NCBI RefSeq assembly: GCF_019969845.1
Contig: NZ_JAHXYR010000002.1
Coordinates: 186,001 to 250,000, forward strand
From: Sphingobacterium sp. GVS05A
GTDB lineage: Bacteria; Bacteroidota; Bacteroidia; Sphingobacteriales; Sphingobacteriaceae
Direction of reading: 5' to 3'
Length of the DNA stretch: 64,000 bases
Below, one piece after another: positions 1-9,149 of the stretch (positions are counted from its first letter, which is position 1; each line of letters starts with the position of its first letter). A model generated the notes under the pieces. That model did not search any database, was not told where the DNA came from, and worked only from the letters and a program-made list of their open reading frames with translations. Position numbers and translations under genes: made by a program.

Positions 1-14
1 ATATTGTCTCATCT

Positions 15-1358
15 CTATTTAAGTTTAAAACCTTTCGGAACTAACAAATTATCAAGTACGTGAATAGGTCCATTGATGGTATTGATATCCGTCTCCACCA
101 TATTGGCCGGCGCCTGTTCTGCATTTTTTATCTTCATCTGGATCTGGTTCTCATTCCGGGAAAAGGCGAATGGCATTTTATAAGCATATTGAACTTGCCC
201 TGAACCGCCGATATTCACATAATAATCGTTTAACAATACAGGATCCAGGTCATTGCTATAAAATACAGTGTTATTACCCATCGCCATACCATATGCCGGA
301 TCCTTTGTCGCCACTATCCTTCCCCAATTGCGATGATAGCTGAACAGAGTATCCATCGGATAGGCTCCACGGGGCTCAAAGTATAATTCATCATATCTCA
401 CATCTCCCCTTTTGGCATTGAACGCTAAAATATCCTGTACACTGTTAAATCCCGCCCGTTTAAAGGCATCATCCGTAGGTGCAAATGTTGCGGTCAAGGT
501 CAGATTGGCCTCATTTTCGTAAATAGGATCGCTTTCCGCCGCCCAGCCACGGGTATAAGGTGCCCTGGCATCGGGATAATAGCTTAAAAACTCCTCTTTG
601 CTCATTCGATAACCCCATAATGGTTCAATATCATCCAACATTTTCTCAAAAAATGCCTCCTCCGCCAATCGCTGGGATTCGATAAAAAAGGTAAACCTTC
701 CATCTGCTTTTAATGCATCCAATATGGTCATCGTAGGTTTTTGGACAGATTTTCCCATGAAATAGATCCCCCCATCTGTTGCGGGTTCGTAAATTAATTT
801 GCCTACAGATTGACCATTGACAAGCAGATTTCCATCTTTTGTAGCCAGGTAATGCCGATAATAATACAGATCATAGCGTCGGCCTATAGGTTCCTCATTA
901 TCATAAAAGGGAACTCGAAATTTTGAATCTTTCAACATCGAACGGACCATTAAACTATATTTACCAAGTTTAGCCTGATCAAGCTCGCCCCAAAAGCAAT
1001 AAAACTGAATAAACTCGTTAAGTTCTTCGGTTGTCATTTTTTGAATAGTCTCCGCTGTTATTCCGGCTTGCTTGAGGGCTTTGTCAGTTGAAGCCAAAAC
1101 CGTGACTTTCGTATGAATACCTTGCGCTTTAATAAGTGCTGAGATATTACTTTTTTGCCAGGCTGCCAAAAATACTGTCGTCTCGCTATGTTTAGCCAGT
1201 AATTGGCCTATATCTTGTGTTGCCTCGTTTTGATAAGGAACCTGTTCACCTACAATGTCAGGCATAAATTCGGTCTTACGGCAAGATAAGATCAGAAATA
1301 AACCCGCAACCCACATCAGTACGATATGTCGAGTGACCTTAATTGATTTATTTTTCAT
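15..1358 (-). CDS. Fasciclin (FAS1) domain lipoprotein, distal gene of sigma/FecR/TonB operon
   Basis: A 447-residue protein with a lipoprotein signal (hydrophobic 12-25, Cys26 after LILS), so it is probably anchored in the outer membrane. Two divergent FAS1-type units are visible: one near residues 50-210, with a phrase like VTVLASTDKALKQAGI, and one near 218-445, with ATFAPTDDAFKRAGF and ending in GPIHVLDNLLVP. FAS1 domains are adhesion or ligand-binding modules; no enzyme motif is seen. Its start overlaps the end of the neighbouring FAS1 gene by 11 bp, which indicates translational coupling. It is the last gene seen in the operon; the operon could continue beyond the left edge. The ligand is unknown. 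Confidence is high for the FAS1 class and low for the role. Confidence 0.85.
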   Translation of the reverse strand: MKNKSIKVTRHIVLMWVAGLFLILSCRKTEFMPDIVGEQVPYQNEATQDIGQLLAKHSETTVFLAAWQKSNISALIKAQGIHTKVTVLASTDKALKQAGITAETIQKMTTEELNEFIQFYCFWGELDQAKLGKYSLMVRSMLKDSKFRVPFYDNEEPIGRRYDLYYYRHYLATKDGNLLVNGQSVGKLIYEPATDGGIYFMGKSVQKPTMTILDALKADGRFTFFIESQRLAEEAFFEKMLDDIEPLWGYRMSKEEFLSYYPDARAPYTRGWAAESDPIYENEANLTLTATFAPTDDAFKRAGFNSVQDILAFNAKRGDVRYDELYFEPRGAYPMDTLFSYHRNWGRIVATKDPAYGMAMGNNTVFYSNDLDPVLLNDYYVNIGGSGQVQYAYKMPFAFSRNENQIQMKIKNAEQAPANMVETDINTINGPIHVLDNLLVPKGFKLK

Positions 1359-2460
1359 TTTCTTCCTTTTTAATAACCTGATCAGGACTTACTAAGCCTT
1401 GATCCAAATCATGTACCACACCATTACTACACAAATAGTCCATTTTAGCCCCGACCGAATAACTTATATCCGCCAGGATAATTGAATAAAATGTATCGTT
1501 ACTTCTGAGCTTCATATAGTAACTCATTTTCCAGGTCGGATAGGCCTCATTCGCAAAGTATTCCATGTAATGAATGTTATCTTTCAAATGATAGTTATAC
1601 GAACCGTTCGAATTAATAATGCTGAACACTTGCGAATCCGAGATAAAAAAATGTTTATCATACATGATATAGGCACCGAATAATACCTCAGCTATATATC
1701 TTTGAGGCACGGCACTATCCAAAAAGCCCATTGTAATTCCCTTCTTTTCCAGCGCCTCATTCGTTGGTGCGAACACCGTAAATGGACCTTTTTCAGCAAG
1801 TTGATCCCACAGACCGAATTTCTTCAATCCGGCTACAAACACCGTATATTCCTTTTTATCACTCAACCATTCCTGAATATTTTTTTCAAACTGGGGCTTC
1901 ATCAGCTTATCAAGCACATGCAGGACACCGTTCGACAGAACCACGTCCTTACGGATTGCCTTTGCACCGCTGAAAAACAACATGTTGGATGGTGAAGTTG
2001 CCCCTGGCATGATCGAACCTATGGAAGCATATAATTCTGACCCCTCAAGGGTTGCATACCGAAAATCGACAGCGTTACTTGGAATATCACGTAGGTAAAG
2101 ACGGCGCGGAAGAATATGGTAGGCAATCATCCGTCGCAGACTATCTTTATTCATCTTGTCAAAATCAGTTGGCCTAAATATCCCTATTTCATTAAATGCA
2201 AGATCATTGGGTACGAGCACTGTAAATGGTCCCGCTTCATTGAGCTCCATAGCCATGCCTGTCTTTTGGAGCGCAGCATCAAATAGGCGCATTTCGTAAT
2301 TATTATGAATAAAATCTGCTGCCGGCCGTATATTTTCATTCGGTACAGGCATAGTAAGATTGTCATGTTTGCAACTTTGTAAGATAGAAATAAACAGGTA
2401 TACAAAAAAGCAGCCTATAAACCTCATCTGAGACATCTTATATTTTATATTTCGATTCAT
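1348..2460 (-). CDS. Fasciclin (FAS1) domain lipoprotein with two FAS1 repeats
   Basis: A 370-residue lipoprotein with Cys30 after a hydrophobic stretch; inner Met codons at residues 9 and 12 would give a more usual signal length and are possible true starts. Two clear FAS1 domains follow: residues about 43-190, with GPFTVLVPNDLAFNEIGIF, a MIAYHILP phrase and NGVLHVLDKLMKP; and about 196-360, with GPFTVFAPTNEALEKKGI and NGVVHDLDQGLV. These two blocks are the classic conserved FAS1 motifs. The gene lies 12 bp after the upstream lipoprotein gene and overlaps the next FAS1 gene, so it belongs to the TonB-receptor operon. By position it could be a surface ligand-binding partner of the receptor, but that is inference. 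Confidence 0.9.
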   Translation of the reverse strand: MNRNIKYKMSQMRFIGCFFVYLFISILQSCKHDNLTMPVPNENIRPAADFIHNNYEMRLFDAALQKTGMAMELNEAGPFTVLVPNDLAFNEIGIFRPTDFDKMNKDSLRRMIAYHILPRRLYLRDIPSNAVDFRYATLEGSELYASIGSIMPGATSPSNMLFFSGAKAIRKDVVLSNGVLHVLDKLMKPQFEKNIQEWLSDKKEYTVFVAGLKKFGLWDQLAEKGPFTVFAPTNEALEKKGITMGFLDSAVPQRYIAEVLFGAYIMYDKHFFISDSQVFSIINSNGSYNYHLKDNIHYMEYFANEAYPTWKMSYYMKLRSNDTFYSIILADISYSVGAKMDYLCSNGVVHDLDQGLVSPDQVIKKEENEK

Positions 2461-2472
2461 CTTTGCTTATGT

Positions 2473-3678
2473 TTAGTAGATAGGAGGTGCATATTTCCGT
2501 TGTATTGTCGTTAAGTACACTCGACCATTAACAACTTCAATCGTATTGACCGTGGCGAAAGTGCGCGGGTTGTCTTTTCCGGAATGGACATTGACCAATA
2601 AATTCGGAAGAAGCGTTCCATTTTCATTACTTGTTAATCCAACTTTTCCATTCAGAAGACAGTTAAGTACAGCCCAATTGCTTCCTGTATTGCGGTCACT
2701 ATCGTAAAAAGGATTTGTAACCGGATTCATTCCGGGCGCAAAAAAGTCAAACCGTTCCCATATGGATGTTCGAATGCCATTAGCATGATTACTTGCCCAT
2801 AGCGGAAAGCTCGCATAGGAACTTACAACATCTGAGCTCGTATTACGTCTAATTGTGGACATAAACTTACCGCGGTATCCTTTTACGGTGGCGGCATAGT
2901 GGCTCAACTCTTCCTGACTTTCATAAAGCGACATATACACATTCATTTCATCCTTGATGCCATACTTAAAACTTGCGAGTTTGTAATCGTCATCTTTTAA
3001 ACTGGCATCAGCTTCCCAAAATCCTTTTGCGCTCATATTGTAAAAATTGACGTAGACCAATGAATCCGATAAAGGGAGTTTATGGAAGTTTTCCTGCCTC
3101 AATAAAATCCCATGGTCTTTCTTGACAAAATCTTTTTGCAGCAGATGCAATGTATACACCTCCTTACTTTGCAGGTTAATCACCGTATCTATCAGGATGT
3201 CATTTCTTAAGCGTTCCTCCAATTCAAAGAAAGGAACTGTATTTTTGGGTCGGTAAGCAAATACAATACGAACTTCTCCAGATGGAATCTGTGCCCAGCT
3301 GCTTAGATCAAATCCATTTAAAACTGGGCCAACCAGTACATTCTCTTTTCCCGGATATTCTGGATTACTCAAGCTTGTACTGTTGCCGATATGTGAAGGA
3401 TAAGGTGGCGCATAAGGATCACGCTTGTCCAAAAAGTCACCTATGATTTCTGCTCCTGTAAATTTCCCGTCTGCTCCAGTCTTTGGATTGATGAGCATAC
3501 AGAAATAAGGTACCTTATCATCTTTGCTGCCCATGGTTTGCACATAATTGATGTTATTAAACACCCTTAAGTAAGCAGGCTCAGCGATCTGTGTATAGTC
3601 AATTTTGGTACAAGCCGTGAGCAGGATGAGAAAAATGCCCAATACGCTTATGCAATGTAGTATTCTTTGTGTTTTCAT
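2473..3678 (-). CDS. Lipoprotein of unknown function, possibly DUF4397-like, in FAS1/TonB operon
   Basis: A 401-residue protein with a lipoprotein signal ending in LLTAC (Cys23). After the anchor it begins with a YLRVFNNINYVQ strand phrase and carries later beta-rich segments (VRIVFAYRPKN, VYTLHLLQKD, YVNFYNMS) that resemble DUF4397-type immunoglobulin-like surface modules; this family call is tentative. No catalytic motif is visible. It sits 135 bp downstream of the larger lipoprotein gene and 12 bp upstream of the first FAS1 gene, all on one strand, so it is probably co-transcribed and exported with them to the cell surface. Confidence 0.7.
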   Translation of the reverse strand: MKTQRILHCISVLGIFLILLTACTKIDYTQIAEPAYLRVFNNINYVQTMGSKDDKVPYFCMLINPKTGADGKFTGAEIIGDFLDKRDPYAPPYPSHIGNSTSLSNPEYPGKENVLVGPVLNGFDLSSWAQIPSGEVRIVFAYRPKNTVPFFELEERLRNDILIDTVINLQSKEVYTLHLLQKDFVKKDHGILLRQENFHKLPLSDSLVYVNFYNMSAKGFWEADASLKDDDYKLASFKYGIKDEMNVYMSLYESQEELSHYAATVKGYRGKFMSTIRRNTSSDVVSSYASFPLWASNHANGIRTSIWERFDFFAPGMNPVTNPFYDSDRNTGSNWAVLNCLLNGKVGLTSNENGTLLPNLLVNVHSGKDNPRTFATVNTIEVVNGRVYLTTIQRKYAPPIY

Positions 3679-3813
3679 CGTTTAATTTTATTTTTCAGCT
3701 GTGATGAAGCGATCAGATTTATCCATCGAGTGTATGCTTAAAGCGGCATTCATGAGCTCGCTTTGTTCGGTTAACCATTCCCCTATGTGAATGAATAAAT
3801 CATGATGGTTTCA

Positions 3814-5547
3814 TTACTTATTATGTTTGATAATGATCATTCTAGCTTTCTCTTTAGCAGATGCTCCTGCACCGCTTTTTCCAATTAATGCGACGGTATA
3901 AATTCCGGGTTCGTGGGCAGGCAATGCTCTTTTGATTTTTGTGTAGAGTGATTTATCAGCGATAAAGTCTGTAGATTTCAGTACATTGATATCTTCGGCC
4001 CACACTCCGGGAACCACATCGGGCTTAGATCGATAAGCCATAATCTGGTAAGGCTCCATCATCGTATTCATATTCGTGTAAGGCATATTTGTCGACGGAA
4101 TTCCCGGCTGAAGATTCACATTGGAATGATTTCCGATGGCTTGCCCATTTGGAAGTGTAAACGTGATATAAGGATTACCAATGGATAGATTTAAGAAACG
4201 ATTGAAAAAGAAAAACTTAAAGGCGAGTCTGCTATACGTTCCATCATCTTCGGCAGGTAAAGGCAACGTACCACTGAGATCATTAGCAATCAGTAACAGT
4301 TGAGCCTTTCCATTTTGATCCGGGTATATCCAAATCGTATAATTTTGATTACTCCGTAACTCCGAATTTAAGGAAGCGATAACATTGCCCGAATTGTCAA
4401 CTGCCTCGATCGTATACCGTTTCTGGGTAAATACACCGTAGCCGCTTACTTCTCCAAAATCAAGGCCCGATACAAGCGTTTTTCCTTCTATCTTAAATCC
4501 GATAGATTGGTCTTTGTATGCATTGACTCCCTGTATCCGGAGATAACTTTGGTTTACCGGCGCGGCGATATCTGTAATAATCTGAAATGAATTCTGATAC
4601 ACATTAACAGTTTCATCTATTTCATTGGAGATATAGCTAAATTTCTGCGGAGCAACTACAATCGTATATACCCCACCGGGCTTGAAGTCCTGAATGGGTG
4701 CATAGACCAGATTAGTTGATCTTGCATGATTTTCGGGGATAGTAGAAGTTGACAGATCAATCAGACCATATTCATGTCGTTCGGATCCCAATGCAGGAAG
4801 CGGTCTCCCATCCTGAAGCAATACCTTGAATTGATAAGTACCGTAAGGCAATTCAACATAATCAGATACCTTCCGGGCAACGGATATTGCATTCGTCTTT
4901 GGGCTAACTAGCGTACCGTCGGCATAGGCCAGCGATATCTCCCCAACCAAATTCTCCTGTGGCCCCGTCAATCCACTGGCTGGATTTTTAATTGCCCCAG
5001 CTAGATTCACAATCCTGATCTTGAAATGATCGGGTTTGCTCGGACTTGTCGCAACCCGCGCTATGGAGACAACCTCAGGCTGACCATTCATGAACGTAGT
5101 TGGCAGTAAAAAATAGTCTTTGGGCGTATCGTAACTATTATTTACATTGACTTTAAGATCATGGTCTAGCCCAAATCCCGCATAATAACGTGCGGCAAAA
5201 CTCAATTCAGCCTCTTCATTCTGGTTAAAAAGATCTTGTGGAATAGGCCATATTTTCCCCAGGCGTCCATCCGTTGGGAAATAGGATGTCCCCGGATATT
5301 TGTGGTTACCCGGGTTTAGCGGATGTAATACCACGAAATTGGTCAAGCTATCACCATTGGCAATAAGTTGGTTGTAGTCAAATAAGTTAATAATTCTCGA
5401 ATTCGAATTTGGCCTATTTTCGGTTACAGGGCGGTTGTCGGTAATAACGTCCAACTTTTCTTTTTTACAAGCGGAAAAAGAAAGGGAACATACAGCCGAA
5501 ATTCCTAATAACCACCAATAGCTATTGGCAAATACATTGATTTTCAT
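3814..5547 (-). CDS. DUF4397-like surface lipoprotein, first gene after the TonB receptor
   Basis: A 577-residue lipoprotein with Cys27 after SLSFSA. The mature part is beta-rich, with repeated Ig-like phrases typical of DUF4397 modules: RIVNLAGAI near 175, a YGTYQFKVLL phrase near 237, GGVYTIVVAPQ near 290, YLRIQGVNAYKDQ near 330 and NQNYTIWIYPDQNG near 400. The start lies 4 bp from the TonB-receptor stop, the place usually held by SusD in a SusC-SusD pair, yet no SusD-type TPR or ending is seen. It may therefore act as the lipoprotein lid or ligand binder of this receptor; that is inference from position only. Confidence 0.75.
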   Translation of the reverse strand: MKINVFANSYWWLLGISAVCSLSFSACKKEKLDVITDNRPVTENRPNSNSRIINLFDYNQLIANGDSLTNFVVLHPLNPGNHKYPGTSYFPTDGRLGKIWPIPQDLFNQNEEAELSFAARYYAGFGLDHDLKVNVNNSYDTPKDYFLLPTTFMNGQPEVVSIARVATSPSKPDHFKIRIVNLAGAIKNPASGLTGPQENLVGEISLAYADGTLVSPKTNAISVARKVSDYVELPYGTYQFKVLLQDGRPLPALGSERHEYGLIDLSTSTIPENHARSTNLVYAPIQDFKPGGVYTIVVAPQKFSYISNEIDETVNVYQNSFQIITDIAAPVNQSYLRIQGVNAYKDQSIGFKIEGKTLVSGLDFGEVSGYGVFTQKRYTIEAVDNSGNVIASLNSELRSNQNYTIWIYPDQNGKAQLLLIANDLSGTLPLPAEDDGTYSRLAFKFFFFNRFLNLSIGNPYITFTLPNGQAIGNHSNVNLQPGIPSTNMPYTNMNTMMEPYQIMAYRSKPDVVPGVWAEDINVLKSTDFIADKSLYTKIKRALPAHEPGIYTVALIGKSGAGASAKEKARMIIIKHNK

Positions 5548-5551
5548 TGGA

Positions 5552-8500
5552 TTAAAATAAGTTATAGGTAAAACCGATCATAATTTCCGCACCACGTTTG
5601 TAGCTTCGGTTGATGTATTCATTTCCATACCATTTCCCGCCGGTTTGTGGATTTGCATACACTGTTTTTATGGCAGGATTCATAATGTTCTTTGCATAGC
5701 CTTTAAATAAGATTCGTCTATTGAGCTTTTGTGAGAATACAAAATCAAGATAAGGTACAGGTTGTGTATACAGATCAGGCTCCCCTGTCAGATTGATCTG
5801 TACCAGACGTTCTCCGACCATGTTGAAGGTCAAGGTCAGGTCAGTGCCGGACTTGTCATTATCATAATTTAACCAAGCATTGATGGAATAAGGGGCTTGT
5901 TCAAACAGTGGGCTATTTTTAGGCGTGTACCGGTCAAGGGAACGATTCGCTTCATAACGTTCGGCAGATTTTTTTATCTCACTCTGTGCCAACAATAGGT
6001 TGGTACCGAGAAACAGGTTTTTTAAAGGATCGTATAAGCTTCCTAAATTCTTGACTACCTCGAACTCCAGTCCCCACACTTTACCGACATTAGCATCATT
6101 TTGAAATTGAATTGTCGGAAATTCAGGGTAAGTGGCCGCCAGACCCTCCGTTTTTAAATTAAAGACTTTGACCAATTGGTTCTCGATACGTTTTCCAAAA
6201 GCAGAAATAGCGATCACTTCCCCTTTTGCGGGAAACCATTCCCAACGAAAATCTGCATTTTGTGTATACTGATTTTTCAGATTAGGATTACCTACGACCA
6301 ACCCCATCTGGAAAGCATCAAATTCAAATACGTTCGTAATCTCTCTCAACTCCGGTCTTGCCAAGGTCGTATTGAAAGCTCCACGAAAATTCATATTGTC
6401 GTTGAGCGTATAAGTAGCATTTACCGAATAAAAAGGTTTGTAACCCGTTTTATAGACAGAATTTGGATTAATTGGATCCAATGGAATACGTGTTCCATCC
6501 GGAGATGTTGCCGTTAGTGCAGGATCTAAAAACACATTAGCTGTATCTACTGCTGACCCGATGTTAGTCAGCTCAAACCGTACACCACCCGCTATACGTA
6601 GTTGCTCTGCAATTTTAAGATCCAACATACCATAAAGCGCATTCGTCTCGAAATAACCTTTATAGTTATTTGGTGATTTTTGGCTATTGTATAGAAATCC
6701 CCCTATAGGCATCATTCCTTCTCCCTGTCCGGCCTTGGGTAGCACAACGCCAACTATTTCATTGCTGACCAGGCGATCCAGATTGCCCTGAACATCATAC
6801 AATGGAATGGATTTATTGCCCGTAAAATTTGATCCTGGCAGAAACAATTGGTTTTCCATGAATTTACGGTCTCTGAACAGGTAGTTAAAGCCCGTCTTTA
6901 ACGATTGTTTCTGTCCAAACAGCTTAAAAGGAATATTTAAATCCGCTTTTGCATTAAAATTGTCCTCATTTAAATTTCGCCATCTCCGACCATTGGGTTC
7001 AGCCTGAATAATGCCATAATTTCCAAATCCGTTTACATAGCCTGATGTGAGTGCATACAAGTGTTCAGAATAGACATAATCATCGCTACCTGCCTGTTCT
7101 CCAACAATCGGCCGTCTATACCAGCCCCCGCCCCTGGGGGTGTAATCCACCAGACTTACAAATCTAAAATCCGGATCATTTTGGGTGGATTTTGATGTCG
7201 CCACGTTATAGCTCAATCGCGGGGAAAATTCATCTTTCAAAAACTTATGTTCACCTTGTAAATTAAACGTATTCAGATTTCGAAAAGTCTGTTTTAAAGA
7301 ATGAATGGTGCTTCGGACCTCTCCCGGTAATCCGGAATATTCATAACGTCCATTCAGATTAGTTGCGATGGATTCACCACCCCAGCTTCCGAGGTATTGC
7401 ATGCTGATTTCATGTTGCGGATTAAACCGATAGGTAACACCCACAAGCGTACCATAGTTAAGAGTTTCTGTCCCTGTATTTTCTTGATAGGTCTGATATT
7501 TGCCCATAAATAAGCTATTGGGTGTAATATAATTGGGGATATTTCTAAAACTAAATATATCGGGATTACCTGTGACGACACCTTGGTAGATACTGTATTG
7601 TGTCAGTTCGCCTTGATAAGTATCAGAGAACCTTCGGTAATAATTTCCACCGACAACAAGTCCCAACTTGTGTTTACCGAAGACATCGTAGCTATTTCCA
7701 AAGGTAGCGGAATACAGTTGATTCATAGGTGCCCGGCGATATCGCGTCGTCATGACAGGATCAAAACTTTTCATAATACCATTGATACGGTTCACTTCCT
7801 GATAGCCGGAAGGGCTATAATTGCTATTGGCAATCATATCCTGAATAGAACTGAGTCCATTTGGGTATTGCTTTGAGAGATCCAGGAAATCATTCGACAG
7901 GTCTTTTTTATTGATTCGTGTCCCTAATAATCCCATTTCACTATTCCAGAAGCTATTATAGTTACCACCTAGACCGATATTCGAATTGAGACCCGTCTGC
8001 GCGATAAGTTCGAATGTCATCTTATCAGGTACAGATTTCGTTTTGAGCTCAACGATACCTGAAGCTGCATCCGCAGGCTTATCTGGCGTAACTGTTTTAT
8101 ATACGGTAATATTGTCCAGAAGTGAAGCAGGAACGAGATCTAAGGGAATAGCACTACGGTCAGGATCTGAAGATGCCAAACGTACCCCATTCAATTGTCC
8201 AATCACAGACCGGTCCCCTAGCCCTCTAACGGCAATATATTTATCATCCGTTACGGTCACTCCCGTGACACGCTGGAGTGCCTGAGTAGTTGTGATACTC
8301 CCTGTTCGCTCTATCATTTCAGCGGAAATAGCATCCTGTACAATGGATGCACGCTTACGTTCTTCCAGTACGGCCGTTTCTGTATTCGTTTTGCGCCTTG
8401 CCTGAACAGTGACCTCCTCCAAAGCAGTCGCAAGTGGTGCCAAACTAATCGCAAGATTTGCCTGTGCTTCTTTTATCTCCAGTTCTCTTGTCTGATAGCC

Positions 8501-9019
8501 TAAATACGAAACAACCAATGTTGCTGGAATTCTGGCAACCGTTAAGGAGAAGTTTCCATTGCCATCGGAATTTGTTCCGCCCGAGGTTCCCTTGACACGG
8601 ATGGACACACTGGCCAGCGCGCGCTTGGTTTCCTGGTCGGTTACCCGCCCCGAAAGAAGCTGTTGCTGTAAAATAGAAGCCGCTTTGTTGGAACCCGAAG
8701 GTGCAGCCGTCACAACAACCAATTTATTTTTCACGACATAGCCAAAAGGCTGTCCTGCAAAACAAGTCGCTAACGCCTCCTCCACGGTCGCATTTTTGAG
8801 GCTTATATTAATGGTTTTTGCTCGATTAAATAAGCCATTATCATAAAAAAAATCATAGCCGCTCTGCTGCCTTATTTCTTTTAAAATAGTTGGGATATTG
8901 CTATTTTGCCTGTTGAGTGTAATCCGTTGACCATAAGTAAACGCACTGACTTTCACCAACAAACAAGTTAAAAATACCATGGTGATTTTCATAACACGCA
9001 TGCATTGATAAAAACTCAT
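5552..9019 (-). CDS. STN-domain TonB-dependent outer membrane receptor
   Basis: A 1155-residue outer-membrane transporter. After a signal peptide (about 1-30, ending SAFTYGQ), residues 32-105 form an STN (secretin/TonB N-terminal) domain, the part that signals to a FecR anti-sigma factor. Residues about 119-205 are a carboxypeptidase-regulatory-like beta-sandwich (LLSGRVTDQETKRAL, VVSYLGYQTRELEI). The plug follows (about 220-330: TTTQALQRVTGVTV, IAVRGLGDRSVIGQLNG, ASGIVELKTKS), then a long 22-strand-type barrel ending in aromatic FTYNLF. The plug is the IAVRGLGDR type rather than the SusC/RagA type. With the sigma and FecR genes upstream and lipoproteins downstream it forms a surface signalling and import system. 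The start is the first of several clustered ATGs (also residues 7 and 10). Confidence 0.92.
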   Translation of the reverse strand: MSFYQCMRVMKITMVFLTCLLVKVSAFTYGQRITLNRQNSNIPTILKEIRQQSGYDFFYDNGLFNRAKTINISLKNATVEEALATCFAGQPFGYVVKNKLVVVTAAPSGSNKAASILQQQLLSGRVTDQETKRALASVSIRVKGTSGGTNSDGNGNFSLTVARIPATLVVSYLGYQTRELEIKEAQANLAISLAPLATALEEVTVQARRKTNTETAVLEERKRASIVQDAISAEMIERTGSITTTQALQRVTGVTVTDDKYIAVRGLGDRSVIGQLNGVRLASSDPDRSAIPLDLVPASLLDNITVYKTVTPDKPADAASGIVELKTKSVPDKMTFELIAQTGLNSNIGLGGNYNSFWNSEMGLLGTRINKKDLSNDFLDLSKQYPNGLSSIQDMIANSNYSPSGYQEVNRINGIMKSFDPVMTTRYRRAPMNQLYSATFGNSYDVFGKHKLGLVVGGNYYRRFSDTYQGELTQYSIYQGVVTGNPDIFSFRNIPNYITPNSLFMGKYQTYQENTGTETLNYGTLVGVTYRFNPQHEISMQYLGSWGGESIATNLNGRYEYSGLPGEVRSTIHSLKQTFRNLNTFNLQGEHKFLKDEFSPRLSYNVATSKSTQNDPDFRFVSLVDYTPRGGGWYRRPIVGEQAGSDDYVYSEHLYALTSGYVNGFGNYGIIQAEPNGRRWRNLNEDNFNAKADLNIPFKLFGQKQSLKTGFNYLFRDRKFMENQLFLPGSNFTGNKSIPLYDVQGNLDRLVSNEIVGVVLPKAGQGEGMMPIGGFLYNSQKSPNNYKGYFETNALYGMLDLKIAEQLRIAGGVRFELTNIGSAVDTANVFLDPALTATSPDGTRIPLDPINPNSVYKTGYKPFYSVNATYTLNDNMNFRGAFNTTLARPELREITNVFEFDAFQMGLVVGNPNLKNQYTQNADFRWEWFPAKGEVIAISAFGKRIENQLVKVFNLKTEGLAATYPEFPTIQFQNDANVGKVWGLEFEVVKNLGSLYDPLKNLFLGTNLLLAQSEIKKSAERYEANRSLDRYTPKNSPLFEQAPYSINAWLNYDNDKSGTDLTLTFNMVGERLVQINLTGEPDLYTQPVPYLDFVFSQKLNRRILFKGYAKNIMNPAIKTVYANPQTGGKWYGNEYINRSYKRGAEIMIGFTYNLF

Positions 9020-9088
9020 ATATTTGTTGTTGTTAATATTATTTGATGATTATTGAATCGCAACGTTATCGATAAGCTTAACACATTG

Positions 9089-9115
9089 ACCAAGGGTGTT
9101 ACCAGCACCTTTGGT
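9089..9115 (-). promoter_or_regulatory. Hairpin between fecR and the TonB-receptor gene
   Basis: A 10-bp stem with one G-U-type mismatch (accaagggtg / cacctttggt) and a 7-base loop lies in the 130-bp spacer. No long U run follows on the minus strand, so it is not a good intrinsic terminator. It could be an attenuator or a processing site that separates sigma/fecR expression from receptor expression. No TAnnTTTG box was found in the spacer, which would fit an ECF-dependent promoter of unknown sequence. Confidence 0.35.
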
Positions 9116-9149
9116 TGTTTTCATTTGGCTTATCGCATGATTAGATAGG

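Noticed and set aside
7354..8741. Open frames of 60-99 codons inside the TonB-receptor gene on either strand
   Set aside because: They lie entirely within a well-supported gene, have no family motifs and follow its codon pattern.
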